A program made the translations under genes and the position numbers. A stretch of DNA of 6,809 nt. Source: Gallionella sp. (lineage in GTDB: Bacteria; Pseudomonadota; Gammaproteobacteria; Burkholderiales; Gallionellaceae). Below are positions 1-6,711 of this stretch, piece after piece. Positions within the stretch are counted from its first letter, which is position 1, and each line of letters begins with the position of its first letter. The stretch covers positions 1 through 6,809 of the forward strand of contig JANLID010000339.1 of the NCBI GenBank assembly GCA_024654105.1, given 5' to 3'. The notes under the pieces were generated by a model, which worked only from the letters and a program-made list of their open reading frames with translations, was not told where the DNA came from and did no database searches.

Positions 1-3
1 TTT

Positions 4-41
4 ACCGGTGTGGATGTAGATAAGGTCGCTGCCACACCGGT
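4..41. repeat. 10-bp inverted repeat at the argF 5' end
   Basis: ACCGGTGTGG at 4-13 and CCACACCGGT at 32-41 are exact reverse complements separated by 18 bases. They cover the only visible GTG start candidate of argF. A hairpin in the mRNA would sequester that codon. It could equally be an operator half-site pair or chance. No known regulator site is recognised. Confidence 0.4.
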
Positions 42-948
42 AAAACATTTTTTGCAGTTCAAGGATTTGAACCGCGAAGAGCTTGAATACTTGTTCGAGC
101 GCACCCGCATCATCAAGCAGAAATTCAAGACCTACCAGCAGTATTGGCCACTGACCGACCGCACGCTGGTAATGATCTTCGAAAAGGCCAGCACGCGCAC
201 GCGCCTGTCGTTCGAGGCCGGCATGCACCAGCTCGGCGGCTCGGCGATCTACCTCAACACGCGCGACTCGCAATTGGGGCGCGGTGAGCCGGTGGAGGAT
301 GCCGGACAGGTGATCTCGCGCATGAGCGACATCGTGATGATCCGCACCTTCGAGCAGGACATCATCGAACGCTTTGCCGCCAACTCGCGCGTGCCGGTGA
401 TCAACGGCCTGACCAATGAATACCACCCCTGTCAGGTGCTGGCCGATATTTATACCTTCATCGAGCAGCGCGGCGGCATCTGCGGCAAGACCGTGGCGTG
501 GATCGGCGACTCCAACAATATGTGCAACACCTGGCTGCAGGCCGCAGAAATACTCGACTTCAACGTGCATGTCTCGACTCCGCCCGGCTACGAGGTCGAA
601 CCGGAACGCGCCGGGCTGTTCGGCGAAGATCACTACGAGGAATTCGCCGACCCGATGGAAGCCGCGCGCGGTGCCGACCTGGTGACTACCGACGTATGGA
701 CCAGCATGGGCTTCGAGGCGGAGAACGAAGAGCGCATGAAGGACTTTGCCGACTGGCAGGTGGACGAGGATATGATGCGTGTCGCCGCAAAAAACGCGCT
801 GTTCATGCACTGCCTGCCCGCGCATCGCGGCGAGGAAGTTTCCGCCGGAGTCATCGACGGCCCGCAAAGCGTGGTGTGGGACGAGGCGGAGAACAGGCTG
901 CATGTGCAAAAAGCGCTGATGGAATATCTGCTGTTGGGGAAAATGTAG
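10..948 (+). CDS. argF: Ornithine carbamoyltransferase (start uncertain, possibly 5'-partial)
   Basis: This cytosolic enzyme transfers the carbamoyl group of carbamoyl phosphate to ornithine, giving citrulline, in arginine biosynthesis. Numbering from the GTG at base 10, the carbamoyl-phosphate loop STRTR is at residues 61-65, HPCQ at 139-142, the ornithine-side SMG at 232-234, and the catalytic-cysteine motif HCLPAHRGEE at 267-276. At about 312 residues the length is normal for the family, and all hallmark residues are present. The start is not settled. Related enzymes usually begin just before the KHFLQFKDL stretch (residues 12-20), but no ATG lies there. GTG at base 10 is the only GTG or ATG in frame before it, with no visible Shine-Dalgarno in the nine bases available. 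The frame stays open to base 1, so the real start may be outside the window. The TAG stop is part of a REP-type palindrome. argG follows after 71 nt. Confidence 0.95.
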   Translation: MDVDKVAATPVKHFLQFKDLNREELEYLFERTRIIKQKFKTYQQYWPLTDRTLVMIFEKASTRTRLSFEAGMHQLGGSAIYLNTRDSQLGRGEPVEDAGQVISRMSDIVMIRTFEQDIIERFAANSRVPVINGLTNEYHPCQVLADIYTFIEQRGGICGKTVAWIGDSNNMCNTWLQAAEILDFNVHVSTPPGYEVEPERAGLFGEDHYEEFADPMEAARGADLVTTDVWTSMGFEAENEERMKDFADWQVDEDMMRVAAKNALFMHCLPAHRGEEVSAGVIDGPQSVVWDEAENRLHVQKALMEYLLLGKM

Positions 949-988
949 GGCGGGTTACACCCGCCATGGCGGGTGTAACCCGCCCTAC
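945..988. repeat. REP-type doublet (BIME-like), perfect 44-bp palindrome
   Basis: The 44 bases are a perfect palindrome centred on CCATGG, between bases 966 and 967. Each half is itself a hairpin with a GTAG head: GTAG then GGCGGGT-TAC-ACCCGCC (7-bp stem, 3-base loop), followed by the mirror copy ending in CTAC. A GTAG tetranucleotide before a short GC-rich palindrome is the signature of REP elements moved by REP-associated tyrosine transposases (RAYTs), and two inverted units form a BIME. The argF stop TAG (946-948) is part of the left GTAG head, so the element sits exactly at the gene end. No T-tract follows, so it is not a classic intrinsic terminator. It could stabilise argF mRNA or tune argG expression. 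Confidence 0.85.
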
Positions 989-1019
989 GTATGATAATTG
1001 ATATCGGGAATAAATCTAA

Positions 1020-2246
<1,227 letters not shown>

Positions 2247-2259
2247 ACAGGGGATAGCA

Positions 2260-2580
2260 ATGTCAGACAAATTCGATAACGTCAGCGTCGGCAAAAAAGC
2301 CAACGTATTTTTCGACGGCAAGTGCGTGTCGCACTCGGTGTTTTTCCCGGATGGCACCCGCAAGACCGTGGGCGTGATTCTGCCCAGCACGCTGACCTTC
2401 AATGTCAGCACGCCGGAACTGATGGAAATTACCAGCGGCACTTGCGATGTGAAGATCGCCGGCGAACCGGCATTCAAGACCTATACTGCGGGCATGTCCT
2501 TCCGTGTGGCGGAAAACAGCAGCTTTGAGATACATGCGAAGGGTGAAGTAAACTACGTTTGCAGTTTTGGCTCCGACTAA
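2260..2580 (+). CDS. ppnP: Pyrimidine/purine nucleoside phosphorylase (PpnP/YaiE, DUF1255)
   Basis: This is a small single-domain cupin-fold protein of 106 residues. E. coli PpnP (formerly YaiE) splits many nucleosides with phosphate to the free base and ribose-1-phosphate, and that activity is inferred here by family. Family features visible are the N-terminal FDNVSVGKKANVFFDGKCVSHSV-like strand region, GVILPSTLTFNVSTPE around residues 38-53, the MEITSG turn, and the C-terminal SSFEIHAKGEVNYVCSFG stretch. The ATG at 2260 is chosen because AGGGGA (2249-2254) lies five bases upstream. The frame extends further back into argG, but that part does not match the family. It starts 13 nt after the argG stop, so it is probably translated from the argG transcript. 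A strong hairpin follows 18 nt after the stop. Confidence 0.9.
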   Translation: MSDKFDNVSVGKKANVFFDGKCVSHSVFFPDGTRKTVGVILPSTLTFNVSTPELMEITSGTCDVKIAGEPAFKTYTAGMSFRVAENSSFEIHAKGEVNYVCSFGSD

Positions 2581-2598
2581 CCTGAAGGTAAGTCTTCG

Positions 2599-2629
2599 CC
2601 GCAACAAGCCGCTACGCGGCGTGTTGTGG
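2599..2629. repeat. Strong intergenic hairpin between ppnP and yajQ
   Basis: Bases 2599-2612 and 2616-2629 pair as a 14-bp stem with one A-G mismatch and one G-T wobble around a TAC loop (core GCCGC-TAC-GCGGC). No T-run follows on either strand, so intrinsic termination is doubtful. It may protect the 3' end of the upstream arg-ppnP message, mark an RNA-processing site, or be a REP-like unit. The three-base TAC loop is shared with the repeat at 945-988, but the stem sequence is different. Confidence 0.6.
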
Positions 2630-2652
2630 TCAATCGTTCAAGGAGATACTTA

Positions 2653-3141
2653 ATGCCGTCATTCGATATCGTTTCCGAAGTGGACAAGACCGAGGTCAAG
2701 AACGCGGTCGAGCAGACCAACAAGGAAGTCGGCACCCGCTTCGACTTCAAGGGCTCGGATGCGCGCGTCGAGCAAGCCGAACTCAAGCTCACCGTGTTTG
2801 CCGACAACGACTTTCAGCTCGACCAGGTGCAGGACATCCTGAACGGCAAGCTGACCAAGCGCGGCGTGGACATCAAGTGCCTGGAGATCAGCGACAAGAT
2901 CGAAAAAGTAAGCGGCAACAAGGTCAAGCGCGGCTGTGAAGTAAAAGTCGGCGTGGAGATCGAGTTGGCAAAAAAGATCGTCAGGCTGCTCAAGGACAGC
3001 AAGATGAAGGTGCAGGCCAGCATTCAGGGCGATACCGTGCGCGTCACCGGCAAGAACCGCGACGATCTGCAGTCCGCCATCGCCTTCATCAAGAAATCGA
3101 TCACCGATTTTCCGTTGCAGTACCAGAACTTCCGTGACTGA
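2653..3141 (+). CDS. yajQ: YajQ family nucleotide-binding protein (DUF520/UPF0234)
   Basis: This is a 162-residue cytosolic protein of the YajQ family. Members contain two ferredoxin-like alpha/beta domains and bind nucleotides or RNA. A Xanthomonas member binds cyclic di-GMP and controls transcription with a LysR-type partner. Whether this protein does so cannot be read from the sequence. Family landmarks are MPSFDIVSEVD at the start, GTRFDFKG near residues 31-38, LTKRGVDIKCLE near 72-83, and the QASIQGDTVRVTGKNRDDLQ stretch near 117-136, with the protein ending in FPLQYQNFRD. The ATG at 2653 has AGGAGA at 2641-2646, six bases upstream. An in-frame upstream extension is less likely because it precedes this Shine-Dalgarno and lies in the hairpin. 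The length is typical. Confidence 0.95.
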   Translation: MPSFDIVSEVDKTEVKNAVEQTNKEVGTRFDFKGSDARVEQAELKLTVFADNDFQLDQVQDILNGKLTKRGVDIKCLEISDKIEKVSGNKVKRGCEVKVGVEIELAKKIVRLLKDSKMKVQASIQGDTVRVTGKNRDDLQSAIAFIKKSITDFPLQYQNFRD

Positions 3142-3163
3142 AAACCTTTTGGAGGGCGGGATC

Positions 3164-3967
3164 ATGAAACCAAACTTCATTCCCCTTTTCCTCCAATCCC
3201 TGAGCGCCGGTGCCCTGCTCTTCAGCCTGTCCCAGCCCGCACAAGCCGCGGACGCCGCCCCCACCTACCCGCAACTTGTCGTTGACGATATCAAACATGT
3301 GGTCATCGCCCCGTCGCGCTGGGAAAAACAGGAATGGCAAAATCTCGGGCTGGCTACCCTCGCCGTAGCCGGCACCGCCGCAGTTGTCGACCGCCCGTGG
3401 CGCGACGGGATGCGCCGCCATTCCGGCACCAGCACTTTCATACGCGATGTTGAACGCTTCGGCGCAGAATATTCGTTTGGCGTGCTGGGCGGCTTCTACC
3501 TGGCGGGCGCGGTATGGAACAATGACAAGGCGACAACGGTTGCGCAGGACGGCTTGGCCGCAAGCCTCATCGCCAGCGGCATCGTCACCCCCGCGCTGAA
3601 ATACGCCACAGGCCGCAGCCGCCCGCGCGAAAACGCCGGTATCGCCCATTCCCGCCCATTCAGCGGCGCCGCCTCGTTTCCTTCCGGCCATACCACCCAG
3701 GCTTTCGCTGTCGCCTCGGTCATTTCGGCCCACTATGATGAGACTTGGGTAACGTATTCCTCCTACGGCGTTGCCGGACTGGTCGGCTTGGCGCGCACTT
3801 ACCACGACGCCCATTTCGCTTCGGACATACTGGCTGGCGCATTGATCGGCACACTGGTCGGCCAGAGCATCGTCGCCCACAACCAACAGCGACGCTCCGG
3901 CAAGGTGGCGCTGATCCCCGACATCGCACCGGACCGGCTTGGCGTGCGCCTCACGGGCAATTTTTAA
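3164..3967 (+). CDS. Secreted PAP2-family acid phosphatase
   Basis: The protein has 267 residues with a Sec signal peptide: a hydrophobic core at about residues 5-23 and an AQA/AD cleavage site after residue 28. It is therefore periplasmic or anchored on the outer face of the inner membrane. The three PAP2 motifs are intact: K146-x6-R153-P154, PSGH at 173-176, and R211-x5-H217-x3-D221, giving the expected catalytic histidines and aspartate. The serine usual before that last arginine is alanine here. Hydrophobic stretches near 61-75, 104-118, 131-145, 178-188 and 202-210 fit the helical PAP2 core. Such enzymes hydrolyse phosphomonoesters, often lipid phosphates such as phosphatidate, phosphatidylglycerophosphate, undecaprenyl-PP or lipid A phosphate. 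The substrate cannot be told here. The ATG at 3164 is supported by GGAGG at 3151-3155. An in-frame GTG at 3134 would overlap yajQ and spoil the signal peptide. Confidence 0.92.
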   Translation: MKPNFIPLFLQSLSAGALLFSLSQPAQAADAAPTYPQLVVDDIKHVVIAPSRWEKQEWQNLGLATLAVAGTAAVVDRPWRDGMRRHSGTSTFIRDVERFGAEYSFGVLGGFYLAGAVWNNDKATTVAQDGLAASLIASGIVTPALKYATGRSRPRENAGIAHSRPFSGAASFPSGHTTQAFAVASVISAHYDETWVTYSSYGVAGLVGLARTYHDAHFASDILAGALIGTLVGQSIVAHNQQRRSGKVALIPDIAPDRLGVRLTGNF

Positions 3968-3987
3968 GGGTCGCCGACTGAAACGGT

Positions 3988-3993
3988 TACAAT
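3988..3993 (+). promoter_or_regulatory. Possible -10 box upstream of the DJ-1/YajL gene
   Basis: TACAAT, in the context GGTTACAATTGC, matches the sigma-70 -10 consensus at five of six positions and lies about 67 bases before the DJ-1/YajL start. No good -35 hexamer sits 16-18 bases upstream. The 92-nt gap and separate function make an independent promoter plausible but unproven. Confidence 0.25.
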
Positions 3994-4059
3994 TGCTCAC
4001 CCTACCTTCACCAAAGGGAGTAAGGTTTTTCATGCCAGGTAATTTCAGGAGGTTTCATA

Positions 4060-4602
4060 ATGCACAAAGTTCTCGTTCTACTCGCGCAGGGCTGTGAAGA
4101 AATTGAAGCCGTGACGACCATCGACATCCTGCGTCGCGCCGGGATCGAAGTCACCAGCGCAGGCCTGGACGACCTGCCGGTATTAGGCAGCCACAGTGTG
4201 ATGCTGTTGGCGGACACCACACTGGATCTCGCGCAGCATCATGACTTCGACATGATCGTGCTGCCCGGTGGCCAGCCCGGCACCGACAACCTCAAGGCCG
4301 ACAAACGCGTCATCGCGCTGCTGCAACAAATGGCGCAGCAGGGGAAATATCTTGCCGCGATCTGCGCCGCGCCATCGGTGCTCGCCACCGCCGAATTGCT
4401 GGATGGACGCGAGGCCACCTGTTATCCTACCTGCCTGGATGCTTTCCCAAAAGTGAATTTGCAAACCGTCGCCATTGTGGAGGATGGCAAACTGATCACC
4501 TCGCGCGGGCCCGGTACGGCAATGGATTTTGCTCTGGCGCTGGTGGAACGGCTGGCCGGCAAAGCCAAACGGCAGCAAACCGAAGCGGGATTGGTGCGTT
4601 AA
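4060..4602 (+). CDS. yajL: DJ-1/PfpI family protein, YajL-like deglycase/chaperone
   Basis: This is a 180-residue cytosolic protein of the DJ-1/ThiJ/PfpI superfamily, closest in flavour to E. coli YajL and human DJ-1. These proteins protect proteins against oxidative and carbonyl stress; the deglycase activity of the family is debated. The reactive cysteine is C102 in AAICAAPSVLA (the DJ-1 C106 position). The supporting acidic residue is E16 in GCEEIEA (DJ-1 E18). LPGGQPG at 68-74 and the C-terminal LITSRGPGTAMDFALALVE at about 145-163 are also classic. Y122-P123 stands where human DJ-1 has the H-P pair. The ATG at 4060 has a perfect AGGAGG at 4047-4052, seven bases away. The gene ends in tandem TAA codons and converges with the minus-strand block after 5 nt. 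Confidence 0.93.
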   Translation: MHKVLVLLAQGCEEIEAVTTIDILRRAGIEVTSAGLDDLPVLGSHSVMLLADTTLDLAQHHDFDMIVLPGGQPGTDNLKADKRVIALLQQMAQQGKYLAAICAAPSVLATAELLDGREATCYPTCLDAFPKVNLQTVAIVEDGKLITSRGPGTAMDFALALVERLAGKAKRQQTEAGLVR

Positions 4603-4607
4603 TAAAC

Positions 4608-4814
4608 TCAATCGCGCCAGACAAATATCCCGGCGGTCAAGACAGCACCAATGACATACAGCAGCCAGGTTTCCTCGATGAAATAGGGATAGACCATCAA
4701 GATCACACCGAGGGTCATGGGTTTCCAGTTGGCCGATTTCTTGCCATAGATGAAGGCCGCGAAGCCCGCTGAACCGAACAGGATGGCGGCAAACAAATTT
4801 GCGTAGCTGGGCAT
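4608..4814 (-). CDS. Small conserved membrane protein of unknown function
   Basis: This 68-residue hydrophobic protein has a TM helix at about residues 5-23, a short basic loop (GKKSANWKP, 24-32), a second hydrophobic stretch at 33-46 carrying MVYPYF, and a last helix at about 50-65. The two- or three-helix layout with a GKK loop and a YPYF motif resembles small inner-membrane proteins usually annotated as hypothetical. I cannot give it a function. The ATG at 4814 lies 10 nt after the upstream yceH-type gene stops, but has no clear Shine-Dalgarno. An alternative GTG at 4841, preceded by GGAG four bases away, would add nine residues and overlap that gene by 17 nt. Either way it looks translationally linked to its neighbour. 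Confidence 0.7.
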   Translation of the reverse strand: MPSYANLFAAILFGSAGFAAFIYGKKSANWKPMTLGVILMVYPYFIEETWLLYVIGAVLTAGIFVWRD

Positions 4815-4824
4815 GGCAGTGCGG

Positions 4825-5505
4825 CTACTTGGCTGAAACACTCAGCTCCGCGCACAACTTACCCATCATCGCCCGCAACTCGCTTACCTCCGCTTCGAGC
4901 CTGGCGACGTTGGCCTTGAGTGCGGCAATTTCGCCCGCCGTCACATCGCCCGATGGTGTAGCGGATACCGCTCTGACAGGCGCACATTCCTCAATGACCG
5001 GTGCACCGGAGAGCGGGTGCATCCAGCGGTTTTCGCGCGCGCCCGGCTGGCGCGGCAGCTCCACCACCAGAGCGCCCGCCACGCATTCGACCAGCTCAAC
5101 CAGAAAACTCTCCACCGAAGAAATATCCGCGAACTTGTGCAGCCTTTCGCAATTGAGGCGCAACTCCCCCGCCGTCTGCGGACCGCGCAACATCAGCATC
5201 GTCAGCAAGGCGGTGGACTGCGTGGGAATGTGCAGCGCCCGTTCGATGTTGTGCGCATAACGCGACGCCCTGCCCCCGCTGGTTTCCACGATCAGCGACA
5301 ACCCCCGCAGACTATCCAGCGCCGCCAGCACTTCAGATTCGGCAGCCTCGATCACCGGATCACGGCCGCTCTTCTGGTTACAGCCGGAGACCAGCGAATT
5401 CAGCGTCAGCGGATAACTGTCCGGCACCGTGCGCTGTTTCTCGGCAAGCACGCCGAGGACGCGGGTTTCGAGGAGGGAGAGAACGGGGAGTGTGGTGGAC
5501 ATCAT
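4825..5505 (-). CDS. yceH: YceH family protein (DUF480/UPF0502), winged-helix fold
   Basis: This 226-residue protein belongs to the DUF480 family, which has two winged-helix-like domains. Its cellular role is not established. Family signatures are LETRVLGVLAEKQ near residues 12-24, DSYPLTLNSLVSGCNQKSGR at 29-48, and LTMLMLRGPQTAGELR at 101-116 followed by the RLHKFAD segment. After about residue 186 a heptad-rich helix (GEIAALKANVARLEAEVSEL and beyond, to about 222) predicts a coiled coil, which suggests oligomerisation. Two adjacent ATGs (5505 and 5502) could start it. Upstream GAAGA is only a weak Shine-Dalgarno. A fold-based DNA-binding role is conceivable but is inference. It lies between the REP pair and the small membrane protein, which begins 10 nt after its stop. 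Confidence 0.9.
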   Translation of the reverse strand: MMSTTLPVLSLLETRVLGVLAEKQRTVPDSYPLTLNSLVSGCNQKSGRDPVIEAAESEVLAALDSLRGLSLIVETSGGRASRYAHNIERALHIPTQSTALLTMLMLRGPQTAGELRLNCERLHKFADISSVESFLVELVECVAGALVVELPRQPGARENRWMHPLSGAPVIEECAPVRAVSATPSGDVTAGEIAALKANVARLEAEVSELRAMMGKLCAELSVSAK

Positions 5506-5526
5506 TTATCTTCGTGCATTAAAAAT

Positions 5527-5596
5527 CCGTTCGCCCTGAGCTTGTCGAAGGGCATTGGGCGACTGGCTGGTGGTTCGACAAGCTCACCACGAACGG
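5527..5596. repeat. Inverted pair of widespread REP-type repeats
   Basis: The left arm (5527-5549) and right arm (5574-5596) are reverse complements over 23 bases except for three adjacent mismatches. They share CCGTTCG, three differing bases, then TGAGCTTGTCGAA, around a 24-base loop. Each arm also folds locally, since the three differing bases are part of compensating stems: GCCC with GGGC on the left, TGGT with ACCA on the right. The core TTCGACAAGCTCA is a very common dispersed repeat in proteobacterial genomes and yields spurious peptides such as FALSLSKG. It fills most of the 119-nt gap between djlA and yceH. It may limit read-through or stabilise djlA mRNA. Confidence 0.85.
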
Positions 5597-5624
5597 TTGA
5601 ACATCATTAGGGTTAAAGGAAAAT

Positions 5625-6398
5625 TCAAATATTCCGGCTCTTCTTGATCAGGTCATGAGCAAGCTGGATTTCCTTTGCCTGCTCGGTGGCCATCGCGATC
5701 ATGTCTTCCGGCACGCCCTGCCCCATCAGTTTGTCCGGATGGTATTGGCTCATCAGCTTGCGATAAGCGCGCTTGATTTCCGCATCGGTACTATCTTTAG
5801 TCACACCCAAAGCTTTATAAGCGTCGTCCAATGCTGCGGCAGTGTTGGCCTGCCCTCCGGCGAAATGGGATTGATTCAGCACCATCTCGACCATCCGCTT
5901 GAATGCGGCCGGGCCATAGCCGAGATGAGCGGCGATATCGGTGAGCAACGCTTCTTCAGCCGGATGGAAATGCCCATCTGCCAGCGCCATCACGATGAGA
6001 TACGCCAGCAACACCTCCTTCAGGTTCCTCGTCTGCCCGCAAACGCCCATGAATCTTTTCAAAGTCGGCTCGATATCGAACGCCGGGGCGGCGCCCTGCT
6101 TGAACAACGCGATGGCCTGCGACCGATGTTCTGCAGTCATGCCAAGTTGCTGCATGAACTGTTCAACATGCCCTATCTCGTCCTGCGAGACCTGCCCATC
6201 TGCCTTGGCCAGCTTGCCCATCGAGATGAACACTGTCTCGAGGAACACGGTCTGGCGAAGCGCATTTTGCAGCGGATTCATCGCACCGGCGCCAAGCGCC
6301 CTGATGCGATCGAAAAATGACCCAATGAACAGGCCGAGCAACGCCCCGAAGAATCCGAAAAAATAATAACCCGCAATGAAGCCGATGAGCTTGAACAA
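5625..6398 (-). CDS. djlA: Membrane-anchored J-domain co-chaperone DjlA
   Basis: This 257-residue type III J-protein stimulates DnaK from the inner membrane, and in E. coli influences the Rcs envelope-stress pathway. Order of domains: one N-terminal TM helix at about residues 4-28 containing glycine motifs (GFFGALLG) of the kind used for TM dimerisation, a TerB-like helical domain at about 50-170 with acidic turns KADGQVSQDE and LADGHFHPAEE, a short linker, then a C-terminal J domain from about 190 with the obligatory HPD at 220-222. The start is TTG at 6398, chosen because GGAG (minus strand, 6404-6407) lies five bases upstream and the TM segment begins at once. No ATG fits. A consensus -10 box lies about 46 bases upstream. 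It is the first gene of the minus-strand block. Confidence 0.93.
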   Translation of the reverse strand: MFKLIGFIAGYYFFGFFGALLGLFIGSFFDRIRALGAGAMNPLQNALRQTVFLETVFISMGKLAKADGQVSQDEIGHVEQFMQQLGMTAEHRSQAIALFKQGAAPAFDIEPTLKRFMGVCGQTRNLKEVLLAYLIVMALADGHFHPAEEALLTDIAAHLGYGPAAFKRMVEMVLNQSHFAGGQANTAAALDDAYKALGVTKDSTDAEIKRAYRKLMSQYHPDKLMGQGVPEDMIAMATEQAKEIQLAHDLIKKSRNI

Positions 6399-6443
6399 GG
6401 TAACTCCAGAAAGAAAAGATTACGCGAAAAACTAAAGGCGCGC

Positions 6444-6470
6444 ATTATACCTGCGCCTTACCATTGACAG
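6444..6470 (-). promoter_or_regulatory. Probable sigma-70 promoter of djlA
   Basis: On the minus strand 6444-6449 reads TATAAT, a perfect -10, followed by a GC-rich discriminator (GCGCGCC) of the type linked to stringent control. The best -35, CTGTCA at 6465-6470, matches four of six positions but with a short 15-nt spacer. Transcription would begin near 6437, giving a leader of about 40 nt before the djlA TTG. Confidence 0.5.
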
Positions 6471-6486
6471 CCCCCAGCGAACTCCC

Positions 6487-6639
6487 CTACAGCTCGTCCC
6501 ACTTGCACTTCCGCCCCACGCACATCGCGCCGCACGCACGGTACGAGGCACACCACGGAATCCCCAGAACAAGAGGATGCGGTTCGGCAACTGCAACGGA
6601 ATGAAGAATTAAAATCGGCAGCTTGCGCTGCCGTGGGAA
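6487..6639 (-). other. Start-less frame resembling a small secreted cysteine-rich peptide
   Basis: Between a TAA at 6640-6642 and the TAG at 6487-6489 the minus strand has 50 open codons. The translation has a basic start (PRQRK), a hydrophobic run (LPILILHSVAVA), an AVA/EP site like a signal-peptidase cut, then four cysteines at frame residues 30, 36, 40 and 45 (C-x5-C-x3-C-x4-C), ending CKWDEL. The last 21 codons are almost all G or C at the third position, as in real genes here. There is no ATG, GTG or TTG early enough; only CTG or ATT could start it, and no Shine-Dalgarno is seen. It may be a decayed gene, carry a frameshift or sequencing error, or be chance. A second minus-strand frame is also open here. 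I do not recognise a family. Confidence 0.25.
6616..6633. repeat. Perfect 7-bp hairpin upstream of djlA
   Basis: CGGCAGC (6616-6622) and GCTGCCG (6627-6633) form a perfect stem with a four-base loop. Read on the minus strand it is followed by ATTTTAATTC, a short T-rich stretch, so it could be a weak intrinsic terminator for leftward transcription arriving from beyond the window. It also falls inside the start-less reading frame above. Confidence 0.4.
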
Positions 6640-6682
6640 TTACTTATTCGCTTGACGCAGGCCGGCTAATGGGTGGGTGACC

Positions 6683-6702
6683 CTTTAATCTCACTTTAAT
6701 CT
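6683..6702. promoter_or_regulatory. Tandem 9-bp direct repeat at 11-bp spacing
   Basis: CTTTAATCT occurs at 6683-6691 and again at 6694-6702, exactly 11 bp apart, placing both copies on the same DNA face. That phasing is typical of OmpR/PhoB-class response-regulator sites. The sequence does not match the Pho box well, and no regulated gene is visible in the window. Confidence 0.3.
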
Positions 6703-6711
6703 TCAAGGACA

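Noticed and set aside
990..998. TATGAT/GATAAT as a separate argG promoter
   Set aside because: No -35 match in the palindrome upstream, and a start from it would fall at or beyond the argG ribosome site.
4003..4030. Possible terminator after the PAP2 gene (ACCTT/AAGGT followed by T-run)
   Set aside because: Only five pairs with a 13-base loop and few G-C pairs; too weak to call, and it sits just before the yajL ribosome site.
3101..4033. 310-codon minus-strand frame opposite the PAP2 gene
   Set aside because: The plus strand carries intact PAP2 motifs and a signal peptide; the antisense product has no recognisable features.
5017..5610. Plus-strand 197-codon frame over yceH ending in the REP pair
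   Set aside because: Antisense to yceH. Its tail is the familiar spurious FALSLSKG peptide produced by the dispersed repeat.
6464..6492. Plus-strand TTGACA as a -35 box of a rightward promoter
   Set aside because: The hexamer is perfect but no acceptable -10 lies 16-18 bases downstream, and no plus-strand gene follows.
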